This document shows, one piece after another, positions 26,311-38,529 of a DNA stretch of 64,000 nt (its first letter is position 1; each line of letters opens with the position of its first letter). The notes beneath the pieces are model-generated. The model saw only the letters and a list, made by a program, of their open reading frames with translations. It did not search any database and had not been told where the DNA came from. The stretch lies in assembly GCA_023333565.1 (NCBI GenBank), contig JAJKFH010001182.1, forward strand, positions 372,001-436,000, given 5' to 3'. Source of the DNA: Puffinus mauretanicus. Lineage: Eukaryota; Chordata; Aves; Procellariiformes; Procellariidae. The position numbers and the translations under genes are program-made.

Positions 26311-29300
26311 AACTTGCTCTGGATGTGCTGTTTCCTGGTTCAGTGAAGAAGCATTGTCGGCGAGAAAGGTGCCAAAAGAAGTGGTTCCACAGCGAACCAA
26401 AAAGTTGTAACAAATCACTTTGTTCACAGAGTAAAATCTAAGTGTTAAACCAGCTGAATTTTTAGCAAAACCACACTTAGCTAAAAGCAGTAGCTGTATT
26501 GGAGTCCGGGGCAAAAATAGGTGATTTTAAAGACGATGGGCTGATACTGATATTTCTGTACTTACGATCTTGATCAAACTCTAGTTACAAATTTATAACT
26601 CACTTAGTTGAAATACCAAATAAAGTCATTTTAAACTTACGTCTTCTACAAAAGAATTGCTCATCAGTAGTAAATTAAAAAGCTTTGCATTTATCGAAGC
26701 AGTACCAGACAGAGGGAAACAAAGTGGTAAAATGTATTTGGACTTTCAAAAAAACTTACACAACCCGTTACAAAGAGGTTGAGGCAACGTACTTTTAAGG
26801 ATGAAAAGAGGAATAAAAGCTGGAAAATGCAGCAAAGAATTATCTGCCCTTACTTTTATGTATGAAAACAAAGACTTTTTTCAGTCCTTGGAAAGCTTAC
26901 AGCCTAAATCCCTGTGCTTACAATTCGTTGTATGTAGGTGACCTATTGTGTCTGTAAGAAACACCGACAACCCCAGAAGGATTTGGCGTGATTACAGCAG
27001 TTGCTTTTCGCTGAAGGGACCAGACGAGAGCTTTTAATTTATCATATAACAAGGGCGGATAATTACATGGGGAGGAGAGCGAGGAGGTCAGGATGGAGAA
27101 CTGGGAAGGAAGCTGTGGTTGCTTTATTCAAGAATAAATTTATAATCTTGGTGGAGAAGGGATTCTTGTTTTTATTTTCCGTTTGCTTTAGCATCTTAGT
27201 CTCTACAAGTGATGATGCAGCAAAATTTTATAGTAGACTTGGATGAATAAATGGCAGCAAACTGAGTTTTCTATCCCAATAAACGGAATATGGAGACAGA
27301 TGGAAGGATGAACAACTTGGTGGAATCTTTCCCGATTGCTTTGTCAATATTGGTATTTCTTTGGTTTCCTTTGCTGCCAGACGGGGTTACTGCTTCAACT
27401 GAAACACGTGATTTGAAGTGTACTTCTGAATAGCAAAACTTTCAAAATGTTGACATGCTTACATCTTTTATTATTATTTCTGCATCTATTCATTACATTT
27501 GCAGAAGGAAATCTAGCAAGCTGTTGACAGTAATCAGTTTGATACTGAAAATTAGCATTTGCTTTTGGTTACTTTCAAATACAATCAAAGAGCAACAATT
27601 ACTACAGATGTCACCAAAAATATATTCCAATTATTCTGCAGACGTAAATGGTCAGTATTACTATTTGTTTCTAAGGGTTTTCTTTAATAAGCAGATTAAA
27701 TACCTCTTTCAGCCATAGCCAGAAAGCTCAGGAAGGAGGCTTAATCTTTTATGCACTCATGACTACTATTTAGTCACAGTGTATTTCCTGACAATATAAA
27801 CTAGACAGTCATATTCAGAGCATACCGACGTATATAAAAATGTGTGTGTATGAGATTAATGCTAACTTTAAAAATGTCTTTATTCTGCGGAAATAATCTT
27901 GAATTCATAGTTCTTCGTAATCGAGATGTTTCAGACTAGCGTGTATGCACTGTTGCCATTATGTGATAAAGAGCACATACACAAAATCTGACTTTTACGG
28001 TTCATCAGTACATTTTGTCCAATTCAAAATCTTCCCAACAACAGTTGAGGCTTTTCACATTCGTTATAAATACTCATATCTTGTCTATGGGAAACGTCTG
28101 TTGTATGACAAGCTTTAACAAAGTAGCCAGTCTCATCTGAAGCACACACGTGGTTAATGAAAAAGCACATTATTAGTGCATATAAAATGCTACTAATAAT
28201 TTCTGCACATTTTCAATAATATTTTAAATCCCAGAATGTTCTTTGATATTTAAATGGATTCACGTTATACACCTGCCTTTTTATTTAGGGAATAGGGAAA
28301 ACAGAATGAGACGAAGTAAGCTGTATGACTGTTTTTACTCAGAAGTTCCTCAGTTCTTCCTGACTTGCCATCAACCAGAACACTAGCGTACATAGCGTTG
28401 TTCAGGACACGGTCATCATAACTCTTAAGTTAGATGAGTAAATACGTTTAGCGAAATTAAGAATTGCTCGTCACTTGACTTTCCTGTCATAACTTTGAAG
28501 CACAGTCAGTTCCCATTAGTTGCACCGACAAGGAGTTGACAGCCCCTTGGATATTCAGAATTTCCGAATTTCTTGCAAGCAGGTATTTCCAAAGCATGAA
28601 GCTGTGACGAATGAAAATGATCTGAAGAAATCAGTTCAAGCCAGGCAGTAACTGGAATGGAAAATTCTGCTTATGCAATATTGAAGACACAGTTACATTA
28701 CTTCAAACTTTTTGGGTTTTTTTTTCCCATTTGAAAGCTAGTAATATTTCATGCCAATGTTTCATGTTTTCTGCAGCAGGGGGTTCCTTAAATCTCTTAT
28801 ATCCCCTGAATTGCTGGCACAAGGTCATGCTAGTGTGTGGTATATAAATTGTAGGAGAGCAGCAAAGCTATTGATTTCTTGGGTTGGTTTGGCTGATTCA
28901 TTGTTAGAAATATTAAGAGCTTTGAAGGAGAGTGTTGGTATTCATGGTGATATAAAAGGGTGATAGATAGTTTTCAGTGGCAAAAATGGTAGTAATCTTC
29001 AGCGTCTCAGTCTGGGAGAAGTTGATGGGTTAGCCTGAAACTTTGTGATGTGTTTTGTAAGAGGATAGCACAAACGATGTTACTGATTCTCATCTTTTAG
29101 CCATGAATTGCTAGTCTGACTTCAACAGATTTACCCCTGACCTCGGTAATGCCTGAATCAGATTCACTGTCTTTTTCTTTTATAGTGTGTTTTTAACAAA
29201 TGGTGGAAAATGATAGGATGTGAGAACGGTGGTGATTTTAGCCATCCTGTCAGTTTCGAAGCGGCGTCATTTTCCTTGCGTGCTGAGGTGGACTGGGTTC

Positions 29301-30339
29301 TCAGCACTGAACACTTCGTACGGTGGAAGCATTGGATGTACAGAAAATTAGGTAGCTTTTTCCTTTATTACTGGTGCGCAGCTGCTCGCATGTACCTACC
29401 CGTCAGCTAGCTTACAGTCCTCTCACACGCTCGACGTTTGTTCAGCTGTAAAAAATAGTTTGTTCCTTTGTTAAGCTGCTAAATCTGGAAAACACAGTGA
29501 AGTGTCTCTCGTGGTGTGAACAACAGAGGTGAAAGTACTTCCCTAACTTTTCACATCAGCGAATCGCAAAGGGTTTAGCAGTGAACAGCTTCATGACATA
29601 GCTGCAGCCAGAGTTTCCAGCTGCTCTAGAATTTTTTTTGAGAAAAATCAACTAATTTTTTTCTTTATATGCCGCAGAAATGGGAGTTTAACAAAAAATA
29701 AAACCCTTTAATTACCCTCCCAACAATAGTTTGGGCTTTTTGTCAGCTTGGGTAGCAGAAATTCCTCATGGATCCTAGTCACAGGCATCAGAAAACTAAT
29801 TTTTTGTGCTAATATGCACATCCTCTTTGCATTGGCACCATAACTGGGCAGCGGCACAAGGCTTGGGCAAGGGCAGGTTCCTCTTCAGCTCCCCTCAGTC
29901 TTTATGTCTCCAGAATGGCAGATGTCTCAGTACATGGCTAAACACTGGGGCTTCTGTAAAAGTGAGCAAACATATGACTTCACATTGGTAGACTAGCAGC
30001 TGAGCTCCATGAGCATGCTTAATCCACAGTCATGCAGTAATGCTGTCTTTGGTTTTTGGTCTTAAAATACAGTACTGAGTGTTTTCCAGTTAGAAGTTAT
30101 CCTTTCTGCTGTTCGTTGGTAGCTGTTCTAATAGAGCATCCTGTGTCCATCGTGGGCTTGCCTTCTGTACCCCTCTAATGTAGAAGGGTTCAGCTGACTT
30201 ACAGCTAATAAATAACCCAGCTGAATAATGGTTGTTGGGCTAAACTGGAAGCGAACTGAAAACTTTCTTTATTTCTGCTTCCTGGTTTTGTTGGAAGTAG
30301 TCTTCTTTCAGGTTTCGTATGAGTTTGTACAAATGTGGA

Positions 30340-30700
30340 GATAGTTCTTGGAAAAACAGGCGCTTAAAGCAGGAGTACCACCCGCAGGGGTCATGGAAAG
30401 CGTGGCCAGTGTGAGCTCTGTGCTCGGTTCGGCCCGACGGAACGATGCTTTTCTGGGCGTGTTAGAGCATCGCTTGACACGCCATGAGTCAGGAGTGAGT
30501 TGCAGCTGCAGACTCACTTCAGTGCAGGCAACTGAGAAGCTTCTCCCGGTGCCTCCCGGAAAGTAAAAGCGGCCCCTGTTGTGTGGTGAGAGAACAGCCC
30601 GGGGGCTGGTGTCTGCTAAACAAGAGTGCCGCTGGGGACGGCTACGGTCATCGAGACCTCTGTCCCGACCTCCGCACGTCCTCGGGATGATCAGCCTTCT
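30340..30700. other. GC-rich patch
   Basis: Contains ggttcggcccgacggaacga and cggggacggctacggtca-like CpG clusters. Short frames on both strands (69-75 codons) are not recognisable. Confidence 0.35.
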
Positions 30701-31599
30701 TTAACCTCTCCATCGAAATTCACTGTACACAAGGCTTCAGTGTTTGTGCCAAATAATAATTTTCCCGTAGAACAGATTAATTTCGATTTTATGGGAAATT
30801 GTAGAGTCCACGAATTTAGTCATAGTTTAGATACAAGGAATATTCTAAAGTAATGACAGACCACTAAAAATTAGTTCAAAGCAATTAATTCAGGCATTGC
30901 CTTCCCACAGGCGATTTTGCCTGTGTGAAACAATGGTTAATTGCCTTTATGGTCTTTGTCTGGAATCTCAACATTTTTGTTAAAGATTTAATAAAAGTAA
31001 TTTCAAGACCTTCTACACATTTCGGACACTAAAAGTGAAGGGATGCCCTTGCTTTGTCAGACTTGGTGTCATCATCCTGCAGCAGTCAGTATGAAACAGC
31101 CTTGTGGCTCACAATAACTTCTAGTTGTGATGATTTTTTTCTTCCGAGCTACAGAGAACTTGTTGTCTTGACGTTATTGGTTGGAATGTAGGAGTTCAGA
31201 AAATTTGGTTTTGAAACTGTTTCATGGTTAGAGCAATTGTAGGCTTTCATGAATGCTCTCAAGATTCTTGTCCAAACATTTCTAAGTAGTTCGTTACTGC
31301 AGACCACACAGAAGTGGTTCTTTGTTTTTTACTAGTTGCCATTTTAACTTTGGAACTTGTTAATTAAAAAAGGTGGTTGAAAAATGTTTTATTGATAGTT
31401 GCATTTATTATGGCAAATTTTAATTGCATACTTCAAGTGCTGCTGTTCTGATGCAGAAATACTGGTTTGACTTTCTAATAGGGATAGTTAATACCCATTT
31501 GCTTTTTATTTCATTTGTGTAACTGTTCATGTCCTGTAGGCTGTTTACATTGCTCACCGACGTGTTTCTAGCCTCCCTGAGCAGCTCTCTGAAAAACTA

Positions 31600-31830
31600 A
31601 TTGATGTAAACGTTAAAAAGAAAGCGAAGTTCCATTGCGAGAAAAAAGGAAGGAAAAGCATTGAAAAGGGCGTGAGAAAGGGAAAAGAAGGGAGCAACAT
31701 GGCACTGTTTAAACCAGGGAATTTTAACGTAGAGCTGGTGGTGTACCTCGGAGGGGAAGGGAGAGGGGGACGCCGTGAGGAAGAATTGGGGAGGAGGTTA
31801 TAGGTGTTGGGAGACTTGTGTTTCTTTTGG
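31600..31830 (+). other. Purine-rich strand segment
   Basis: The plus strand is strongly A/G biased (gaaaaaaggaaggaaaagca, ggagggggacgccgtgagga). This bias leaves the opposite strand short of stops and explains the 161-codon minus frame at 31554-32039, which is rich in Ser, Pro and Phe. Coding is not supported. Confidence 0.6.
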
Positions 31831-33653
31831 CTCTGCCAGCTCTTGTGGAAGGGCAAGAAAGGAGAAGGAAAGCTTTGGTGTTTATTTACTTCAGAACACA
31901 AGTTTCTTCTTTCGCAATGCCCTGATGAATACTGGGGCTTAGGGTGAGGATCAGGCCAGTACGCAAATTTTTTCCTTATTTCTGGACTAGATGCTAAGCA
32001 TGCAGGGGTGGGGTAGAAATTCATTATTGTCAACCTCATATCCTTCTGCGGTCAGTGCATTAAAAAAAAAGGAAAAAAAGAGACGGTGAGTGAAGCATTA
32101 GTCATTTAGAAGAAGGTGGTGGGTGCCTTCTGGAAGAGTCTTGCAAGGTCTTGTGATAGTTCCGGGCATGCTCCAGCGGTTACTTTACAGGGACAAAATC
32201 AGAAGATAAATGCTAAGAGATTTCAAGAACAGCACCCCCCACCAAATCAAAGCTCATCTGACCATTTTCTCTGAAGTGCACTAGTTTTGAACAGTTCCAC
32301 TGCTGTGGAAGCGGTGAGGTTTGGCCAGCACTGTACGTGTTGCAGCAAAGGTTAATATGCTAGGGCTCAGAGTTGTGACTCTGGTGTAACAAGAATAAAC
32401 CATGTGTTAAAATGCCTTTTATTTTGTGGCTTCCTTCGTGCTTTAGATTTGTTACTGCCTTAAAAGGAAGGGGGGGTAGCAGGAGGAGAAACAACTAAAG
32501 TTTCGTGTTGAAGTGGTATAGCCCTTAGTACACACGTGGTCTCTCAGGTGTACTTTCCATCATGCTGCTTTTTTTTTTTTCTTGCAGAGGACCCATAATC
32601 GTGTAATAAAATATTAATAGCACCGGTCTTAAAAGATTTAGTTCCTAGCATGAGAATATGTAACAGTGGTGCTTTGTGTGTACAATATATGAAGATCCTG
32701 TATGCACTGTGAATGTATAATAGATACAGTTGTTCTAGTCATAAAATTAAATGTGGTGTCCCAAGCATGCACTGTAATTAGGTTCTACTTATAGAGAGAT
32801 GTGTTAAAAACTATTTTGCAAAAGCTTATACATACTAAGAAATATAATTTATTTCCTTTGTCATTTGGGACAGAAGTGTGGTTACTATTCATGTAGTATG
32901 TGGTTACTACTAATGTCCAGAGAGTTCCTTTCATTCTGACTTCCTTTTTTTTGGTTTTTTTTTTTTTTTCAGTTTTTATGATACAGTTTATACAACTAAC
33001 TACTCTTAAGAATCTTATCTTTGCGCTGACATACAGGTGAACTAAGAAGGCATGTATTACAAACGAAGAGATACGGCTGCATTTAATGTCTGTATGATTT
33101 CCCCCCCAGCCCCCAGTTTCCCCCATAACTCTCTGGAAAAAACCACATATGTTGCAAAGTACTGCAGTAGCTGACAAAATCGTAACTCATGTATGTTTAT
33201 TCAATGCCTAGTTTATCATTGTTGAATAAATACAGGGTTTGAGAGTACTGGTAATGACTAGTCCAAATAGTACTGTAAGGTCCAGGTCTGTTTTTTCGTA
33301 CTTATTCTGCTTTAGCGGGCCAGGTGTGTATGTGATTGTAATTAAAAATGGAGGTTGCCATAATAAATACAGGTATCAAACAATTATTTTTCAACCGCCT
33401 TTTTAAATTAATAAAGTTAACCATTGAGATGTCAACCAGTTTTTGTTGTTTTTTTTTTTAAAAAAAGATGCTCGGGAATGGTCATACTGATGACAGGAGT
33501 GGGTTCCTTGGTGTCGGGGTATTAGTTCTGAGGTGGGCAAATGGGATATGGCCTTGTCTTAGTTCAACAGGATGGTGATACCAAGGAAAAATATACCTTA
33601 CGTAAAACTTTTAGTAACATTAGCTATTGCATTTTTATCTTTTTCCCCTCCAG

Positions 33654-33768
33654 AGAACAAATCCGGTTGGAACGAGTAATGCAGATTTTCCCTCTGGGGA
33701 TCCCGGAATGTACCAGTTGGACGTTACTCTAAGAAGAGGACAGAATTTAGCAGCACGGGACCGTGGAG
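33654..33768 (+). CDS. MCTP1: MCTP1 coding exon: linker end and start of first C2 domain
   Basis: This exon supplies the first 38 codons seen here plus one base of a split glycine codon. The reading contains GTSNADFPSGDPGMYQLDV followed by the C2 beta-1 strand and the start of calcium loop 1 (ARDRGG). From memory of vertebrate MCTP1 this matches the segment just before and into the first C2 domain. MCTP1 is an ER/endosome-type membrane protein with several Ca2+-binding C2 domains and two C-terminal membrane segments. The acceptor follows a strong pyrimidine tract (tttttcccctccag) and the donor is GAG|gtaagc. Residue 36 (Asp) is the first predicted Ca2+ ligand. A second AG two bases downstream could serve as an alternative acceptor, so the start is uncertain by 2 bases. 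The methionine at residue 19 lies inside the exon and is not needed as a start. The preceding exon is not found in the window. Confidence 0.93.
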
Positions 33769-36502
33769 GTAAGCGTGCTGGTAAACACTGCCTTAATGTC
33801 TGGGAAGTTACATGTCCATTGGGTAAGTTTATATGAGGGTATTAAAGTTACAATTAAGGTTTGAATTGTAAGTGTGTTAGTTAAACTCTGCTTAAAACTA
33901 TGTAGAGGTTCTTTGACTCCAAAGCACGAAGTAAAAGGAGCTGGGGCCAGCTAAACCCACACGGGAGGAGCAATAAGATTTAGCTAATACTGGTTTGATT
34001 CTTGTGCTACCTAATTTTCCTCCCTTTTTTGACTGTTTCAAACTAAAAGAAAGGTGTGATAGATTTACTTTAACCATGCAGATCTGTGCTTTCTCGCTCG
34101 CACAAGTGCTATCTGGCTACGTATTTTGTTCCTTGACTGCTTTACTGACTGGAGCCGTGTTTAAAGACAACAACAGTAAAACCCCTCTGTTAGATGTGTC
34201 CAGGCTTTACCTGTTGGTCAGTCTGCTGCTCACATACTGGCATTTTACAGTCTGCTCTTAGACATGTACCGCACACGTAGTTCAGATGCAGAAAGATTTC
34301 CTAAAAGGTATTTTGACCTGCAGGAACACAAGAGGCTGACTCAGTGACTCTGTACATGCAACTGCAGCTCGTATTTAAAATTAGATAAGTCAGTAATCCG
34401 CTTCCTGAACAGCAATGTTCAGCGTTGCTGAGCATGATAAATCTGACTAACGGCCTGTTTTGGATTTGTTGTAATATATTCCATGTGAGAGAGAAAAAGC
34501 CATTGTAGAAATTTAACTGCAAAAATAGTATTGCACAGCACCTTTCTGTGCTTACCTGGTGAAGTTACTTGACCAATTTCAGATCTCAAATATGGTAGCA
34601 GAAACCTAGAAGGCTGTTTACACTGATAGGAAATTACTCCACTGATATTTATGTCACTGAAACTGAAATTTTAATATACTCACTGTTGCAAGAATATACT
34701 TTTATGTATATTCTTCCTCTACATATATTGATATTCTATCAAGCTTTGCCTGACATTAATTAAAAATAGATACTCAAATGTTTTTGTTCCATAAGCTAGA
34801 GAGACTTGCCCAGTTTCTGAATGATAAGTGTTGTAATTCAGTCATATCCATCATTCATATTATTTATAAAAAAACAAAAATGTGAATGTGAATGTGATTA
34901 TTTGTATGCAAGGAAAACATCTGTAATTTTTTTTCCCCCATAATACAGGAGTCTAGGTCTAGACAAAGGATAGGAGATCTGTCTCCTAAGATGGCATCCC
35001 AGGTTCTGAAGTGAATACTAGGTGCTGTATAAAATGTCAAGTGCTTTAAAAGGTCAATTGGGAAGGCTGCTGCTTGAGCAGCAAGGAAACCTCCTCAAGC
35101 TGCCTGGGAGGCAACACGACAGGAGTGGTGTGTCCTCTGCACTCGCTAGTCCTAGAGCCCAGGCGCTAGGGCTGCACCGCACGGTGTTCTGGAGCCTGTC
35201 GTTGCCTTTGGGTGGTACGCACCGATCGCCTTTCGAAAGGCTGAGCCAGTGCTGGGTTTCCTTTTGAAAAGATGCTGGGGAAGAAGGTAGTTGTTGGGCT
35301 CTGGTTTCACAGAATAGTTTCGTAGCTTGAAATCTTACCAAAAAAGTGAGATGCCCGGGTTACTTTCTACTCCCTTTATGAATTTTTTCCTGTTCCTGAA
35401 AAAGCTCGGCTCTCCCATCTCGAGCAACCAAGGGAGTGTTTTACCAAGCCACTGCGAGCTTGTCAGGAGGAGCACGTGCGTTGCATCTTAGTGAAGCGTA
35501 GAAGATCCCTCAGGCCAGATGGGGAGCTACAGATGTGCTCCCTGCCGCATTGACCAGGTTTCAGATCTCAACTGGGTTTGGGCTTCCAGGACTGAGCCTT
35601 TGTTTCTTAAGGGGAAAGTACAGAAACAGTACCTCGTCCCAAGCTAGGACCCATCCACTCATGACTGAGTGTCCTGGCTGTCACCCACTGTGTTTCTGCT
35701 TGTTTTCCCTTTCTCTTCGAGCTACTCGGTGAGATTCTAGGAGCAGCTGCAGAACTTGAATCGAGGGGGCTTTACAGCCATTAGGCAGGCACTTCGTGGA
35801 TTTAGGGGGCTGCTGAATGGGAAGTGCACAGAAAGGGGCTTGATTTGGGAAATCAGTTTTGTCTAAATCCTCTCTTAAGTGTAATACTTGCTCTTTTTTA
35901 CTTATTGTTTAAAGTATCCCTGTGGTAGTCCCAGGTGTTTCACTAAGAAACTGGGCATGTAAAATTGGTTTCTTACTGGAGGTTTATGTAGGTGCAAGAG
36001 AAGATTCAGCGAGTTCATGGAAGAAAAATCCACAACGGGCATTGAAATGCACAGAAAACACATCTAGCTCTGAAGGTCTTTGCTCCAAATTCTTGATGCC
36101 TAGGAGGACATCGGAGGGAAATAATGGATGTGCCCGTCCTCTTCTTTCTCTGTCAGCATCTGCTTATAGCCCCTGATGGAGACAGAGCAGTGAGCCTGCA
36201 GGACCTTTGGTCTGAGCCAGTACCAGTGTTCCTGTTGCACTGCCTGCACGCTCCAGCAGTGCTTGTATCAGGGGTTGGGCACCAGAAAGCGATTACAGGA
36301 CAGTCCATGGGCGGCACTCTCTAAGAACATGTATCCAAATGCTAAGTGGAGCTACTAAGACAGATGTGTTGGATATTAAAACCAGAGCTTGGAATATTTA
36401 TCCCAAGGCTGTCTCAGAGGAGTTTTATACTGTAAGTCCATAACAGCGCGTAATACCCCATTCCTCCAAAACTTTTTCCAGATCCTGTGCTTAAAGTCTG
36501 AC

Positions 36503-37057
36503 TGTCCTGGTTCTGGCTGGGACAGAGTTAACTTTCTTCCCAGTAGCTGGGGGGTGCCGTGTTTTGGGTTTGGTACGAGAGGAGCGTTGATGGCCCATTG
36601 ATGCGTTGGTTGTTGCTGGGTGGTGCTTGCACCAGGGACTTTTTGGTCTCCCATGCTCTGCCAGGCGTGTGGGAAGCCCGGGGGGAGCACAGCCGGGGCG
36701 GCTGACCCAGCTGGCCAACGGGGTATTCCATACCATGTGACGTCATGCTCAGTACATAATTAGGAGGCGTGGTCCGGGAAGAGGGGGGTTCTCGCATCTT
36801 GGACAGGCGGGGCGTCAGTCAGCGGGTGGTGAGCAGTTGCTTTGTGCATCGCCTGCTTTGTATATTCTGTTGTTGTTGTTATCATTGTTATTATTACTGT
36901 TCTACTTTGTTTTATTTCCATTGTTAAACTGTTTTTGTCTCAACCTGCGAGTTATCCTACTTGTGCCCTCCCGATTCTCTCCCACATCCTGCCAGAGGTG
37001 GGGGATGAGCAAGAGGCTGCGTGGGGTTTAGTTGCTGGCTGGGGTTAAACCACTATG
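36503..37057 (+). mobile_element. Solo LTR, avian ERVL type, sense, exact 5-bp duplication
   Basis: It begins tgtcctggttctggctggga and ends ggggttaaaccactatg. It is flanked on both sides by ctgac (36498-36502 and 37058-37062), an exact 5-bp target-site duplication, as expected for ERVL-type integration. The usual final CA has mutated. It has tgacgtca (36738-36745) followed by a TATA-like stretch and a short TTG/TTA tract (about 36868-36897). The likely poly(A) hexamer is changed to gttaaa. No internal sequence adjoins it, so it arose by LTR-LTR recombination. Confidence 0.93.
36738..36745 (+). promoter_or_regulatory. CRE-like tgacgtca in second sense LTR
   Basis: The same palindrome sits at the equivalent position of the second sense LTR, before agtacataat. 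The antisense LTR at 15457 has tgatgcca at this position, so the site decayed there. Confidence 0.55.
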
Positions 37058-38491
37058 CTGACAATTGAATTTTCTCCAAGTACTGTGAATTTAACTCTAA
37101 AAGAATATTTGAACTGCATGGTAGAAAAGAATTTTGCGTTAATTTTAGCTTTTTATTCTTTAATTTTTGAACTGCAGTTTCACATATCTTTCTAGAAACT
37201 TGCTGCTGAACATATTGCAGTCTTGGAATTCAAAGTTGAATTCTCATGTCGTGAATGTTCTGTACACTTTGTCTTCCCCAAATTTATAAAAAGAGACACC
37301 ACAACATTCTCAGAAGAAAAGGGGAAAGATTGAATCTATATTTATGTGGCTAGCAATGCCAGCATTAATCACGGCTGTTAGTTGATAAATAGCACCATCG
37401 ACAGTCACAACAGAAGGGGAACAGAACATTCTTCATGGGAGGACCAACGTCTTGCTGTTGTCTTCTCAAATCATTGAGAATAATCCTTCCTTATAACAGG
37501 CAATATTTATGCTCTGCTATGTGCAGTATGACAGAAGGAAATGTAACTATTCATTTTAACTCCTCATCTTCACAAGAAATCCTGTCTTCAGTCTGATCCA
37601 GCTTTCCTTCCAAGTACCGCGGAGCTGTGGTACCATAACTTCATCTCATCTATGTGATGAGACAGTTCACGTTTTTGATTCTGACAAAATCCTATAGTGA
37701 CCACAAATGTGGTTTATAATGTGCTTTATTTAATCCCCTACTAAAGTAAACCATATACTTAGTTAGATTTAAAAATCTGTCTTCTGAGACTTTTTCCCAT
37801 AAGATCAGGAAAAACTGCATAATGTTGGACCTGGTAAGCTGGTAATACTAACAAGTTAACCTTATTACCTACATCTTTATGTTTTCCTTTTCAGTTTTTA
37901 TTTCTCATTTGCTTTTTGTCATATACAGTGTTTGTGTAATATCATGTATATTTTGAAGAGTTTTTTCTGGAGTTAAAAGACCCTTTTGATTTGTTGCTGG
38001 TCTCTGACTTCTTGCATGTGGAGTCCATGTGGCTACTTCATATTGCTAACACGTCTTTATAGATGTTTTGCAATTGTTTTTAAACAAACAAAGAAACAAA
38101 AAACCCTTATGGTTGATCCATTTTTGCTTTAAAAGAGACTTATTTTGAGATGCAAACTGAAATGTTATAGCACAATTGGTAAAAAGGGGAATTATATCTT
38201 AGTCATTGGTTTTCTACGATTCTCTTCAGTCAAAAGAAAGATATCAAAATATTCTTTTAAGTGTTTTAAAGATGTTTTCCTCACAATGTTTTCTTACTTC
38301 ACTGGAGCCTGGAATCCACTCCCTTTCGTGCTTTTTGAGAAATGTACAATGCTGGTTTGCTGCTCCACTTCAGACAAAGTTGGGAAATAAATAGCATAGT
38401 TTAATCCCAAGGACTTTGTATCATGTCAAAAAACAATCTAGATACATGATGAATTTGATCCCTTCTGGTTTTAAAATTTATAATTTTTTTT

Positions 38492-38529
38492 TTTACAAAA
38501 TGCATGAAGATTGATTTACAAAATGCATG
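38492..38529 (+). repeat. Short direct duplication
   Basis: tttacaaaatgcatg occurs at 38492-38506 and 38515-38529, a 23-bp period. Each copy contains the palindrome tgcatg. Confidence 0.85.

Larger units (their letters stand above)
1..33653 (+). other. MCTP1: Upstream intron or 5' region of MCTP1
   Basis: The first exon seen starts with an acceptor site, so this stretch lies upstream of it. In other vertebrates a long intron precedes this exon, and by inference most or all of this segment is that intron. It could also hold an alternative first exon for a short isoform, but I found no convincing one. Between the listed repeats the stretches 310-2350, 3000-7420, 9600-11240, 16030-20250, 24290-30330 and 31900-33650 show nothing I can name. 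Confidence 0.65.

Noticed and set aside
31554..32039. 161-codon minus ORF
   Set aside because: The strand is pyrimidine-rich, which removes stops; the composition is low-complexity.
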